A DNA stretch of 64,000 bases from Synechococcus sp. CS-1325 (GTDB lineage Bacteria; Cyanobacteriota; Cyanobacteriia; PCC-6307; Cyanobiaceae). The translations under genes and the position numbers were made by a program. The notes below the pieces were generated by a model. The model did no database searches and was not told the DNA's origin. It was given only the letters and a program-made list of their open reading frames with translations. This document shows, in pieces, positions 24,327-32,558 of the stretch. The DNA lies in assembly GCA_025128135.1 (NCBI GenBank), contig JAHLYW010000045.1:1-64000 (forward strand), given 5' to 3'. How positions within the stretch are numbered: the stretch's first letter is position 1; each line of letters begins with the position of its first letter.

Positions 24327-26293
24327 AGCTGGAATTGACGACGAAAGAAGGCTTCCGTGGCCTCCAGCACCTCCAGCTGCACCGCCCCGCTGCGGAAGCC
24401 GTGGCCCTCATCCGGAAAGAGGTGCACCTCCACCGTCACCCCGTTGTCGAGCAGCGCCCTGGCCATCCACTCGGTCTGGTCAGGTGGTACCACCGTGTCC
24501 TTGAGTCCCTGAAAAAAGATCACCGGGCAGGTGATGGCAGCAGCGTGGTGAAGCGGTGATCGCTGGTCATAGAGGGGCCTGGCAGAGGGCCAGGGCCCCA
24601 CCAGGCCATCGAGATAGCGGGCCTCGAAGCGGTGGGTGCCGCTGACCAGAGCAGCCAGGTCGGCCACGCCGTAACGGCAGGCTCCGGCCCGGAACACATC
24701 GGTGAAGCAGAGCGCCGCCAGCACCGTGAAGCCACCGGCGCTGCCCCCCTCGATCGCCACCCGCCCGGCATCGGCCTGCCCGGCCGCCACCAACGCCTGG
24801 GCGGCAGCGGCGCAATCGGCCACGTCCACCACACCCCACTGGCCATCGAGTCGCTCGCGGTAAGCCCGGCCGAAGCCAGTGGAGCCGCCGTAATTCACAT
24901 CCACCACCCCCCAGCCGCGACTGGTCCAGAACTGATTCAGCAGGTTCAAGCCCGTGCGCGCCATCGCAGTGGGGCCACTGTGCCCCTTCACCAGCAGTGG
25001 GGCAGCTGGGTGCGCTCCACCCTGAGGTGGGTAGTACCAGGCGTGGGTGGGCAGCCCGCCATGGCCCGCGAACCAGAACGGTTCCGGCACGCTGATCGCC
25101 GCCGGTGGCAACGGCCCTCCAGGGCCGCCTGCCGCAGGCGTATGGCACCAAACACCACTGGCCAGATCAAGCTCCAGCAGACCGGGTCCGATGGTCGGGC
25201 CGCTGGCCACCGCCACCAGCCTGCCGTTCTCCGCCTGAAGGCAGGCCAGATCATCGAAGGGCAGCTCGATCGGTTGCCAGACCCCGGCAGCGCCCGGGGC
25301 GCTCGGCAGGGCGATCCGACCGAGACTCCAGTGGCCCGCCTCGCAGGCCGCCGCCACCAGTTGCTCCCCATCCCAGGCGGTGGTAGCCATCCCTTCAACC
25401 CACTGGGGCATGGCGAACTCCGCCTGCATCGGCAGCAACGCCTGCCAGCGGAGCGGCTGATGGGTGCCCGGCGGACCGGTGGCAGCACGACGCTGCTCAG
25501 CGCCGACCAGCCGCTCGAGGTTCCACCAGCCGCTGCGGTCGTTGGCCACCACCAGGTCACCATTGGGCAGCCAGAGCGGCTGGAACACTGAGCAGGCCTG
25601 GGCCGCCGCGTCGGTGGCGGTGGATGGAAGGGCTCCAGCGATGCGCCGAGCGTCCTCCAGAACCCCTTCGGCGTTGAAGCGGCCAATCTTGAGCTGAGCG
25701 CGCTCCCAGGGCATGAACGGTTGCTGCCACTCCACCCAGGCCAGCTGGTCGCCAGACGGGCTGAGCGCGGCGTAACCACAGAACTCGACGGGCGGATGCA
25801 GCGGCAGCGGTTCGCCGCCGCCCAGGGGCACAGCCACCAGCCGGTCGGTGCCGTCCGCCTCCATCACCCCGATCCAGTGACCCCGTCGCGCGTCGATCAG
25901 CCCGCCGGCGAAGTCGCGCTCGGCGGGTTCGCAAAGGCGCCGCACCGGCCCTGGCTCCAGGGGTCCGGTGGCCGGCAGCTCCAGACACCAGAGGCAACGG
26001 TCGCCGTCATGGCAGAACACCACCACGGTCGTTCCTGCGCCTGAGCTGCCAACCGCATAGGAACCGCCGCCGAAGCCATGCACGCGGCTGCGCAGGTTCC
26101 AGGGCGGCGGGGTGAGCTCGATCGCCGCCGCATCCGGGGTGGTGCGGCAGATCAGGGTGGTACGGCCCTGCTGCTGGGGTCTCTGCTCCAGCCAGAACAG
26201 TCGCCCCTGGTGCCAGCGGGGCTCTTTCACCGTGGACTGGCGTCCGACCGCAGCCACCGCCGCCAGCGGATCTCCCGGACGTGTCTTCCCCAA
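24323..26293 (-). CDS. S9-family prolyl oligopeptidase-like serine peptidase
   Basis: A 656-residue cytoplasmic enzyme: an N-terminal seven-bladed beta-propeller (about 1-390, with repeated W/D-type strands) followed by an alpha/beta hydrolase domain. The catalytic triad is visible: S518 in EGGSAGGFTVLAAL, D599 in FQGLKDTVVPPDQ, and H631 in FPDEGHGFRS. The block VVDVNYGGSTGFGRAYRERL precedes the nucleophile as in S9C acylaminoacyl- or dipeptidyl-peptidases. The start appears to be TTG 26293 (MGKTRPGDPLAAV); it is divergent from the deformylase gene, 54 bases away. Likely degrades oligopeptides in the cytoplasm and feeds the amino-acid pool together with the coupled symporter gene. Confidence 0.88.
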   Translation of the reverse strand: MGKTRPGDPLAAVAAVGRQSTVKEPRWHQGRLFWLEQRPQQQGRTTLICRTTPDAAAIELTPPPWNLRSRVHGFGGGSYAVGSSGAGTTVVVFCHDGDRCLWCLELPATGPLEPGPVRRLCEPAERDFAGGLIDARRGHWIGVMEADGTDRLVAVPLGGGEPLPLHPPVEFCGYAALSPSGDQLAWVEWQQPFMPWERAQLKIGRFNAEGVLEDARRIAGALPSTATDAAAQACSVFQPLWLPNGDLVVANDRSGWWNLERLVGAEQRRAATGPPGTHQPLRWQALLPMQAEFAMPQWVEGMATTAWDGEQLVAAACEAGHWSLGRIALPSAPGAAGVWQPIELPFDDLACLQAENGRLVAVASGPTIGPGLLELDLASGVWCHTPAAGGPGGPLPPAAISVPEPFWFAGHGGLPTHAWYYPPQGGAHPAAPLLVKGHSGPTAMARTGLNLLNQFWTSRGWGVVDVNYGGSTGFGRAYRERLDGQWGVVDVADCAAAAQALVAAGQADAGRVAIEGGSAGGFTVLAALCFTDVFRAGACRYGVADLAALVSGTHRFEARYLDGLVGPWPSARPLYDQRSPLHHAAAITCPVIFFQGLKDTVVPPDQTEWMARALLDNGVTVEVHLFPDEGHGFRSGAVQLEVLEATEAFFRRQFQL

Positions 26294-26347
26294 AGGCTTG
26301 CCGCCACCGACGGCTTCTACAATTTCACCATCGTTTCAGGTGATGCC

Positions 26348-26953
26348 TTGGCCAGCAGCTTCGCCAGGATGGCCCGCCAGGCGGAGCAGAGCAGCCGCAG
26401 CGTCCAGGTGCCCAAAGTGGTGCTGGATCCACCGCCGCTGCTCATCCACACCCTGGGCGATCAGGTGCTGCGTCAGCCGGCCCGGCGGATCAGCAAGGTG
26501 GACGAGACGGTTCGTGAACTCGCCCGCGACATGTTGCGCAGCATGTACTCCGCCCATGGGATCGGCCTGGCGGCTCCCCAGGTGGGAGTGCACAAACAGC
26601 TGCTGGTGATCGATCTGGATCCCGAAAACGCCGCAACGCCGCCGATGGTGCTGGTGAACCCGGAGATCGGCTCCAGCAGCGCCTCCCTGGAAACCTACGA
26701 GGAGGGTTGTCTCAGCATTCCTGGCGTCTACCTCTCGGTGGTCCGCCCCAGCGCGATCGAGGTGAGCTTCCGCGACGAACAGGGCCGGCCGCGACGGATC
26801 AAGGCCGATGGCCTGCTCGCCCGTTGCATCCAGCACGAGATGGACCACCTGCATGGGGTGCTGTTCGTTGATCGGGTCACCGACGAACTCAGCCTCAATG
26901 AAGAGCTTCAGGAGCACGGCTTCCTTCGCGACACCGTCCATTCCCTTCGCTGA
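26348..26953 (+). CDS. def: Peptide deformylase
   Basis: Removes the formyl group from the initiator Met of nascent proteins. All three family motifs are present: GIGLAAPQVG, EEGCLSIPG (metal-ligand Cys) and QHEMDHLHG (HExxH-type metal site). I place the start at TTG 26348 because it yields MASSFARMARQAEQ, the typical N-terminus in cyanobacteria, with AGGTGA 6-11 bases upstream; this gives the usual 201 residues. The ORF is open further upstream, but that part is shadow of the divergent peptidase gene. A small membrane-protein gene follows after 10 bases. Confidence 0.93.
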   Translation: MASSFARMARQAEQSSRSVQVPKVVLDPPPLLIHTLGDQVLRQPARRISKVDETVRELARDMLRSMYSAHGIGLAAPQVGVHKQLLVIDLDPENAATPPMVLVNPEIGSSSASLETYEEGCLSIPGVYLSVVRPSAIEVSFRDEQGRPRRIKADGLLARCIQHEMDHLHGVLFVDRVTDELSLNEELQEHGFLRDTVHSLR

Positions 26954-26963
26954 GACCACTGCC

Positions 26964-27170
26964 ATGCCGATGAATCCCCTGGCCGGTGTCTTCCTGGCCC
27001 TGGCCTGCCTGCTCGGGATCGCCGCCACCGGCTCGGTGTTCGAACTGGCCTATGGAGATCCAGATCTGGGCATTTCCACCACCCGGCTGATTCTGGCGGC
27101 CTGCCTGCCCGGCACGCTGATCAGCCTGCTGGTCGCGATTCGTCTCAACTTGCCTTCCGAGGGCTCCTGA
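26964..27170 (+). CDS. Small two-helix membrane protein, 68 residues
   Basis: ATG 26964 lies 10 bases after the deformylase stop. The product (MPMNPLAGVFLALACLLGIA ... RLNLPSEGS) has two hydrophobic helices (about 8-28 and 40-60) joined by a short acidic loop (YGDPDLGIST). No known domain. Its place right after def suggests cotranscription. Small proteins of this make-up are common in picocyanobacteria and remain unassigned. Confidence 0.7.
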   Translation: MPMNPLAGVFLALACLLGIAATGSVFELAYGDPDLGISTTRLILAACLPGTLISLLVAIRLNLPSEGS

Positions 27171-27206
27171 CGGGCCCCGGGCTCACTTCTACGATCGGGT
27201 TCCTCC

Positions 27207-28037
27207 TTGCTGCTCCGTGCTGTGAACCGTTCGGCCTGTCTCACGCGCCGCCTGGCAGGGTTGGCTTCTCTGGCCTCCGCCCTGGCAACAACCCTGCCCC
27301 TGCCGGCCGGCGCCCAGGCCCTGTTCGGGGCCCGCGAGTTGCCGCAGGAACGCTTTGTGCTGGTGGCCGCCCCAATCGGCGATGGCACCCGCGCCCAGCT
27401 CAACATCTACGAACAGATCACCGACCGGCGTCCTTGCTTCGCCACCTCCGGCGCCAACCCCGCCCGGGTGGATCCGCTGCTGGGCAGCTTTGATTTCACA
27501 GGCATCTGCAGCCGCTACCTCGACGCCAACGGCTATTCCCTGCGGATCGGTGGAGAAGATCTGGCCACGGTGTACCGGATCAGCGTGGTGCGCAGCGGCA
27601 ACGACAACCTGTTGCTGGCGGCGCCCACCCGCAACCAACCCGGTCCTGAGATGGTGGTGGCCCGCACCCAGGGCCATGACGCCGGCTTTCTGCTCTTCAT
27701 GCCCGAACCGGGCTGGAAGCTGATGCGCCGTCATTTCGGCAATCGCGCCCTCGGCCACCTCTACATCTATCGCGAGACCTGGCCCGGTGCCGAAAACAGC
27801 ACGGGAACAGGCGCAGGCTCCACCCAGGTGAAGCCAGTGGCCCCTGCCCAGCCGCCCCTGCCCGGCAGCAAAGAGTTGCCCAGCTCAGGCTCGCCAGTCC
27901 AATCAGGCAAGCAGCCCCTGCCGGAGGCGGTACCCAGCAGCAAGCTCCCGGAGCAACCCGTGTTGACGCCCAGGCCGCTGCCAGCTCCAGGTACCGTCGC
28001 GCCAGCTGCCGGCGGCACGGTTCCCAAAACTCCATGA
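27207..28037 (+). CDS. DUF3747 secreted protein
   Basis: A 276-residue protein with an N-terminal signal peptide (hydrophobic residues ~17-35, cleavage likely after PAGAQA). Residues ~38-195 follow the cyanobacterial DUF3747 pattern: FGARELPQERFVLVAAPIGD, ITDRRPCFATSGANP, DPLLGSFDFTGICSRY, DANGYSLRIGGEDL and a C-terminal GWKLMRRHFGNRALGHLYIY. Two Cys (in RPCF and GICS) probably form a disulphide. The last 75 residues are Pro/Gly/Ser-rich, a flexible periplasmic or wall-facing tail. The start is TTG 27207 or GTG 27222. Function unknown; the family is largely restricted to cyanobacteria. Confidence 0.8.
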   Translation: MLLRAVNRSACLTRRLAGLASLASALATTLPLPAGAQALFGARELPQERFVLVAAPIGDGTRAQLNIYEQITDRRPCFATSGANPARVDPLLGSFDFTGICSRYLDANGYSLRIGGEDLATVYRISVVRSGNDNLLLAAPTRNQPGPEMVVARTQGHDAGFLLFMPEPGWKLMRRHFGNRALGHLYIYRETWPGAENSTGTGAGSTQVKPVAPAQPPLPGSKELPSSGSPVQSGKQPLPEAVPSSKLPEQPVLTPRPLPAPGTVAPAAGGTVPKTP

Positions 28038-28096
28038 AGGGGGATGTGGAGGGGCAGTTGCTACATTGACCAATCTCAAGCCCCTCTGCGTGGTTC

Positions 28097-28267
28097 ATGA
28101 CCCAGGTCACCGTCGGCGAAAACGAAGGAATTGAATCGGCCCTACGCCGCTTCAAGCGTCAGGTGTCCAAGGCGGGCATCTTTGCCGACCTCAAGCGCCT
28201 GCGCCACCACGAAACCCCCGTCGAGAAATACAAGCGCAAAGCCCAGCAACGCCGCCGTAGGCGCTGA
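28097..28267 (+). CDS. rpsU: 30S ribosomal protein S21
   Basis: A 56-residue basic protein: [20 protein letters not shown], then [19 protein letters not shown], ending KAQQRRRRR. This is the bacterial S21 signature ([10 protein letters not shown]...K.GI....R.R...EKP). It binds 16S rRNA near the anti-Shine-Dalgarno platform. It is a single gene on the plus strand, convergent with the ComM gene. Confidence 0.96.
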   Translation: MTQVTVGENEGIESALRRFKRQVSKAGIFADLKRLRHHETPVEKYKRKAQQRRRRR

Positions 28268-28314
28268 CGACGCCTCGGCAGGATTTCCATCCGCTGAGCC
28301 CACCATCTGCGGCT

Positions 28315-29862
28315 TCATGCTTCGGGGGGGTCCGATCTGTCAACCCGGTCAAAGGATCGATAGGTGAGCGCTTCTGCCAGATCGGGAGGGTCAACCTGGT
28401 CGCGATTGCCCAGATCGGCGATGCTGCGTGCCACTCTCAGCAATCGCTCCGCTGAGCGGGCACTCAGCCGCCTCGCCTGAATCGCCTGACGCCAGAGGGC
28501 CAGTCCATCCGCCGACAGGCGGCAGTAGCTGTTCAGTGCGCCGCTGGCCAGCACGGCGTTGGCGCAGCCGCCGGGATTGCGCGCCATCATCCGCTGCCGG
28601 GCTGCGGCAACCCTGCCTGCCACCACCTCCGTACGGCACGGCGAAGCTGCCGAAGCAGGAGCGAACCGCTCCAGCAGATCGTCGGCCTCCAGCCGCCGCA
28701 TCACCACCTGCAGATCGATGCGATCCAGCAGAGGGCCCGACAACCGCGACCAGTAGCGCTGACGCAGGGCTTCACCACACTGGCAGGCCCGCTGGGGATC
28801 CCCGAACCAGCCGCAGGGGCAGGGGTTGGTGGCGGCCACCAGGGTCACCCGGCAGGGGAAGCGGCTGCGGTCCCGGCTGCGGCTGATCCACACCTCCCCT
28901 TCCTCCAGGGGTTGACGGAGCTGATCGAGCACCTCGCGGCGGAACTCAGTCAACTCATCGAGAAACAACACGCCGTTGTGGGCCAGCGACAGCTCTCCTG
29001 GCCTGGGAATCGCACCGCCACCGATCAGGGCGGAGCCCGTGCAGCTGTGGTGCGGCGTTCGGAACGGACGCTGCTGAAGCAGGGCCGTGCTCGGCCCGAG
29101 CAGACCCGCCACCGAGTGCACCTGGGTGGTTTCGAGGGCTTCGGCGTGGAGAAGCGGTGGCAGCAAACCGGCCAGACGCCTGGCCAGCATCGTTTTTCCG
29201 CTGCCGGGCGGCCCCACCAGCAGGAGGTGATGGTTGCCAGCCGCAGCGATCTCAAGGGCTCGACGGCCATGGGCCTGCCCCCGCACATCGGCCAGCTCAA
29301 GCGGTGTGACAGCGGTGGCGGCCGTGATCGGGCGACAGGGGCTGGCCTGCTGGGGGTTCACCAGCAGCTCACTGACCTGGGCCAGCCGATCGGCGGGCCA
29401 GACCGCCAGCCCCTCGATCAACATCGCTTCGGCCCCATTGGCGGCGGGCACCACCAGAGCCCTGGCACCGCCGCGCCGGGCCGCCAGGGCCAGGGCCAGC
29501 ACGCCGCGCACGGGCCGCAGGCTGCCATCGAGGCCCAGCTCTCCGGCACTCCAGACCCCTTCCAGCCGCTGCGGGGCCAGCTGACCACTGGCGAGCAGCA
29601 GGCCGAGGGCGATCGGCAGGTCGAAGGCAGGCCCTTCCTTGCGCAGATCGGCGGGCGCCAGGCTGATCACCACCCGGGTGAGCGGCATGCGGAAGCCGCT
29701 GTTGCGCAAGGCGGCGCGCACCCGCTCGCGGGATTCGCGGCCGGCCGCATCAGCCAGGCCGACGATCTGCAGTCCGGGCAAACCCGGGGCGATGTCCACC
29801 TCCACGCTCACCTCGGAGGCCTCAAGGCCCCGGAGAGTGGCGCTGCTGCACCGTGCCAACAT
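28315..29862 (-). CDS. YifB/ComM-family Mg-chelatase-like AAA+ ATPase
   Basis: A 515-residue protein. N-terminal domain (1-170) opens MLARCSSATLRGLEASEVSV, EVDIAPGLPGLQIVGLADAA and VVISLAPADLRKEGPAFDLP, typical of ComM/YifB; AAA+ core has Walker A GPPGSGKTMLA, Walker B FLDELTEF, and zinc-like cysteines in NPCPCGWFGDPQRACQCGE; the C-terminal Mg_chelatase_C part ends AEALTYRSFDR. ComM homologues are helicases that promote branch migration in natural transformation; some picocyanobacteria are naturally competent, so this role is plausible. The start ATG 29862 matches family length; the upstream extension of the frame lies over the HIT gene on the other strand. Confidence 0.9.
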   Translation of the reverse strand: MLARCSSATLRGLEASEVSVEVDIAPGLPGLQIVGLADAAGRESRERVRAALRNSGFRMPLTRVVISLAPADLRKEGPAFDLPIALGLLLASGQLAPQRLEGVWSAGELGLDGSLRPVRGVLALALAARRGGARALVVPAANGAEAMLIEGLAVWPADRLAQVSELLVNPQQASPCRPITAATAVTPLELADVRGQAHGRRALEIAAAGNHHLLLVGPPGSGKTMLARRLAGLLPPLLHAEALETTQVHSVAGLLGPSTALLQQRPFRTPHHSCTGSALIGGGAIPRPGELSLAHNGVLFLDELTEFRREVLDQLRQPLEEGEVWISRSRDRSRFPCRVTLVAATNPCPCGWFGDPQRACQCGEALRQRYWSRLSGPLLDRIDLQVVMRRLEADDLLERFAPASAASPCRTEVVAGRVAAARQRMMARNPGGCANAVLASGALNSYCRLSADGLALWRQAIQARRLSARSAERLLRVARSIADLGNRDQVDPPDLAEALTYRSFDRVDRSDPPEA

Positions 29863-29919
29863 CAGACCAACCGCCCGGGGACAGATCACCAGTTCCCCGC
29901 CTGTCCCACCCCACAGCCA

Positions 29920-30258
29920 GTGACCACAACGATCTTCGGGCGCATCCTGCAGGGGGAGATTCCCTGCGATCAGGTCTATGCCGACGATCTCTGCCTGGCC
30001 TTCCGGGATGTCCAACCCCAGGCGCCCGTGCATGTGCTGGTCATCCCACGCCAGCCCCTGATCAACCTGGCCGACGCCGCCGAACCCGATCAGGCCCTGC
30101 TGGGCCATCTCCTGCTGGTGGCCGCCAAGGTGGCCCGCCTGGAGGGGTTGAGCGCCTGGCGCACGGTGATCAACACAGGAGCCGAAGCCGGCCAGAGCGT
30201 CTTTCATCTGCACCTGCACGTGATCGGTGGCCGTCCTCTCAGCTGGCCGCCCGGGTAG
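29920..30258 (+). CDS. HIT-family nucleotide-binding protein
   Basis: A 112-residue protein from GTG 29920 (MTTTIFGRILQGEIPCDQVY) with APVHVLVIPRQPL and the histidine-triad HLHLHVIGGRPL. HIT proteins of the HinT branch hydrolyse aminoacyl- or phosphoramidate adenylates. The length and the IFGRI..GEIP start match the small HinT group. It begins 57 bases from the divergent ComM start, so both promoters share that gap. Confidence 0.92.
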   Translation: MTTTIFGRILQGEIPCDQVYADDLCLAFRDVQPQAPVHVLVIPRQPLINLADAAEPDQALLGHLLLVAAKVARLEGLSAWRTVINTGAEAGQSVFHLHLHVIGGRPLSWPPG

Positions 30259-30304
30259 CCCGAGCACTCACCACCTGGCCGCCCAACGGCGACAATGGCG
30301 CCAG

Positions 30305-32323
30305 ATGGATCGGTTCATGGGTGTTCTTAAGGGGTTCCGCGATCAGCTCGGCAAGCTGCAACGTCTGGCCCAGCCCTATTTCCTGCCCCTGGAGGAGAGC
30401 AGCTCCTGGCAGTTTCTTCTGCTGGTTGTCTCCACCCTGGCCGTGGTGGTGGGCTTCACCCTGCTGCTGCTGACGGCGGCGGTGGCGATCAGCGGCAGCC
30501 TGATTCCCGAACTGCGTGACCGCTTTCTCCCCGGGGTGCCCGAGCAGGTTGCCGCGCTCTGGAGCGGTCCGATCGGTGTGGTGATCATGGCCCTGTTCGC
30601 CGGTGGCCTGGTGGCGTTCGGCAGCCTGCGGAGCAAGTTGCGCCAGGGCCGCTGGCTCCCCTGGCTGCTGATGGGGGTGATCACGCTGCTGATCCTGGTG
30701 ATCAACGGCATCAACGTGGGGATCAGCTTCATCGCCCGGAATGTCGACAACGCCCTAGTGGCCTACGACCAGGACGGCTTCTGGAAGATCGTGGCGATCT
30801 ACGCCTTCTGCCTGGTGCTCGCCCTGCCGATCCGGGCGATCCAGAGCTACCTGATTCCGAAACTCGGCCTGCTCTGGCGTCAGTGGCTGAGCACCCGCCT
30901 GTTGGGCCGATACCTCTCGAACCGGGCCTATTACATCCTCAATCCCAACGACGAATCGATCGAAGAGATCGACAACCCGGACCAACGGATCTCCCAGGAC
31001 ACGGCCAGCTTCACCAGCACCAGTCTGAGTGTGACCGTCGAGATTCTGGCGGCACTGCTCACCTTCGTGAGCTTCGTGATCGTGCTTTGGACAATCAGCG
31101 TGAATCTCGCGCTGCTTCTGCTGGTTTATTCCGTTGGGGGAACAGCTTTGATCGTGTTTGCCAGCCGCAAGCTGGTGGCACTGAACTATCAGCAACTCAA
31201 GCTGGAAGCGGATTTTCGCTACGGGCTGGTCCACATCCGTGACAACGCTGAGTCGATCGCGTTCTATCGCGGTGAAAATCAGGAGGGCAAGGAAGCTGAG
31301 CGGCGGCTCGGTGGGGCGATCCTCAACTACGACCGACTGATCATCTGGGAAGCCCTGATCCAGGTGATCCAGCGCTCCTACGACTATTTCTCCCGCTTCC
31401 TCCCCTGGCTGGTGATTGCTCCGGTCTACTTCGCCAAGGAGGTGGATTTCGGCGTGTTCGGACAGGCCAGCATCGCATTCTCCCAGGTGCTGTTTTCAGT
31501 CAGCTACATTGTCAACAACATCGACAGACTGGCCGCCTTCTCCGCCAGCATCAGTCGCCTGGAAGGATTTCAGGTGAAGGTGGATGAAATCAATGCCGAA
31601 TCCGAAGGCCTCAAGGAAGCCTTCAAAGGTAAGTTCAGCGTCGATGAAGCAAGCGAGGCTGATGCCCACGACAGCATTCAGGTGATCCATGCCGACCTGG
31701 TACCGCCCCGGAGCAGCCGCCGCCTGATTCATGACCTCAGCCTGGAGGTGGCCGCCAACCAGCGACTCCTGGTTGTTGGACCCAGTGGTTGCGGCAAGAC
31801 CTCCTTCCTGCGACTGGTCAGTGGGCTCTGGCCACCGGCGGCTGGTGAGATCAAGCGCCCTCCCCTGAACGAACTGCTGTTCATTCCACAGAAGCCCTAC
31901 ATGATCCTGGGCAGCCTCAGGGAACAGCTCTGTTATCCCCTGCAGCCAGAGCGATTCAGCGATGCCCAGCTCCGCAACGTGCTCGAGGAGGTGAAACTGG
32001 CAGAGTTGGTGAGCCGTTACCCTGACCTCGCGATCAAGCAGGATTGGCAGCGAATCCTTTCACTGGGAGAACAGCAACGCCTCGCCTTCGCCAGGCTGCT
32101 TCTCAACTCGCCCCGTTTCGTGGTGCTCGATGAGGCCACCAGCGCCCTGGATGTCAACACCGAAAAGCACCTCTATACCCTGCTCACCGAACGCGAAATC
32201 GCCTTTGTGAGCGTCGGCCACCGCCCCACCCTCGCCGCCTTCCACGACACGGTGCTTGAACTCGACGGCATCGGTGGCTGGCACCTGCTGCCGGCTGCCG
32301 GCTATGACTTCTCCCGAACATGA
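30305..32323 (+). CDS. SbmA/BacA-like ABC transporter (fused membrane and ATPase domains)
   Basis: A 672-residue half-transporter. Residues ~30-360 form the membrane domain (ABC_membrane_2 type, six helices, with a peroxisomal ABCD/YddA-like EAA-type loop, NPDQRISQDTASFTS); residues ~470-665 are the ATPase: Walker A GPSGCGKTSFLR, signature LSLGEQQRLAFARLL, Walker B RFVVLDEATSALD, and the switch His in VSVGHRPTLAAFHD. The family exports or imports peptides, cobalamin or long-chain acyl groups; substrate unknown. ATG 30305 is chosen over upstream starts lying over the HIT gene; ATG 30317 is an alternative. The stop overlaps the Hli gene start (ATGA), so the transporter and a light-stress protein are translationally coupled. 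Confidence 0.9.
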   Translation: MDRFMGVLKGFRDQLGKLQRLAQPYFLPLEESSSWQFLLLVVSTLAVVVGFTLLLLTAAVAISGSLIPELRDRFLPGVPEQVAALWSGPIGVVIMALFAGGLVAFGSLRSKLRQGRWLPWLLMGVITLLILVINGINVGISFIARNVDNALVAYDQDGFWKIVAIYAFCLVLALPIRAIQSYLIPKLGLLWRQWLSTRLLGRYLSNRAYYILNPNDESIEEIDNPDQRISQDTASFTSTSLSVTVEILAALLTFVSFVIVLWTISVNLALLLLVYSVGGTALIVFASRKLVALNYQQLKLEADFRYGLVHIRDNAESIAFYRGENQEGKEAERRLGGAILNYDRLIIWEALIQVIQRSYDYFSRFLPWLVIAPVYFAKEVDFGVFGQASIAFSQVLFSVSYIVNNIDRLAAFSASISRLEGFQVKVDEINAESEGLKEAFKGKFSVDEASEADAHDSIQVIHADLVPPRSSRRLIHDLSLEVAANQRLLVVGPSGCGKTSFLRLVSGLWPPAAGEIKRPPLNELLFIPQKPYMILGSLREQLCYPLQPERFSDAQLRNVLEEVKLAELVSRYPDLAIKQDWQRILSLGEQQRLAFARLLLNSPRFVVLDEATSALDVNTEKHLYTLLTEREIAFVSVGHRPTLAAFHDTVLELDGIGGWHLLPAAGYDFSRT

Positions 32324-32538
32324 AACCAGTGAAAACCCCTGCCGGCTCCAATGATCCAGCGGCCAGCAGCGAACCGGAACAGGTTCGAGCCAAGCTCCCC
32401 CAGGATCAGCCCTTCGGCTGGAGCGCCTACGCCGAGCGGATCAACGGCCGGTTCGCCATGCTGGGCTTCACAGCCGTGCTGGTGATTGAAGTGCTCAGCC
32501 GCGACACCTTCCTGCATTGGGCGGGTCTGGTGCCTTGA
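32320..32538 (+). CDS. High-light-inducible (Hli) chlorophyll-binding protein
   Basis: A 72-residue thylakoid protein with one membrane helix. FGWSAYAERINGRFAMLGF carries the ExxNGRxAMxGF motif that binds chlorophyll in Hli/CAB-type proteins, followed by TAVLVIEVLSRDTFLHW. The first 30 residues are a hydrophilic Pro/Ser/Glu-rich leader. Hli proteins dissipate excess energy and assist photosystem assembly under stress. The ATG overlaps the stop of the ABC transporter gene by 4 bp. Confidence 0.93.
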   Translation: MKPVKTPAGSNDPAASSEPEQVRAKLPQDQPFGWSAYAERINGRFAMLGFTAVLVIEVLSRDTFLHWAGLVP

Positions 32539-32558
32539 GCGCAGGGAAGCAGGAAGTT

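Noticed and set aside
28912..30258. 448-residue plus-strand frame starting upstream of the HIT gene
   Set aside because: Only the last 112 residues are HIT; the rest is antisense to ComM. The start was moved to GTG 29920.
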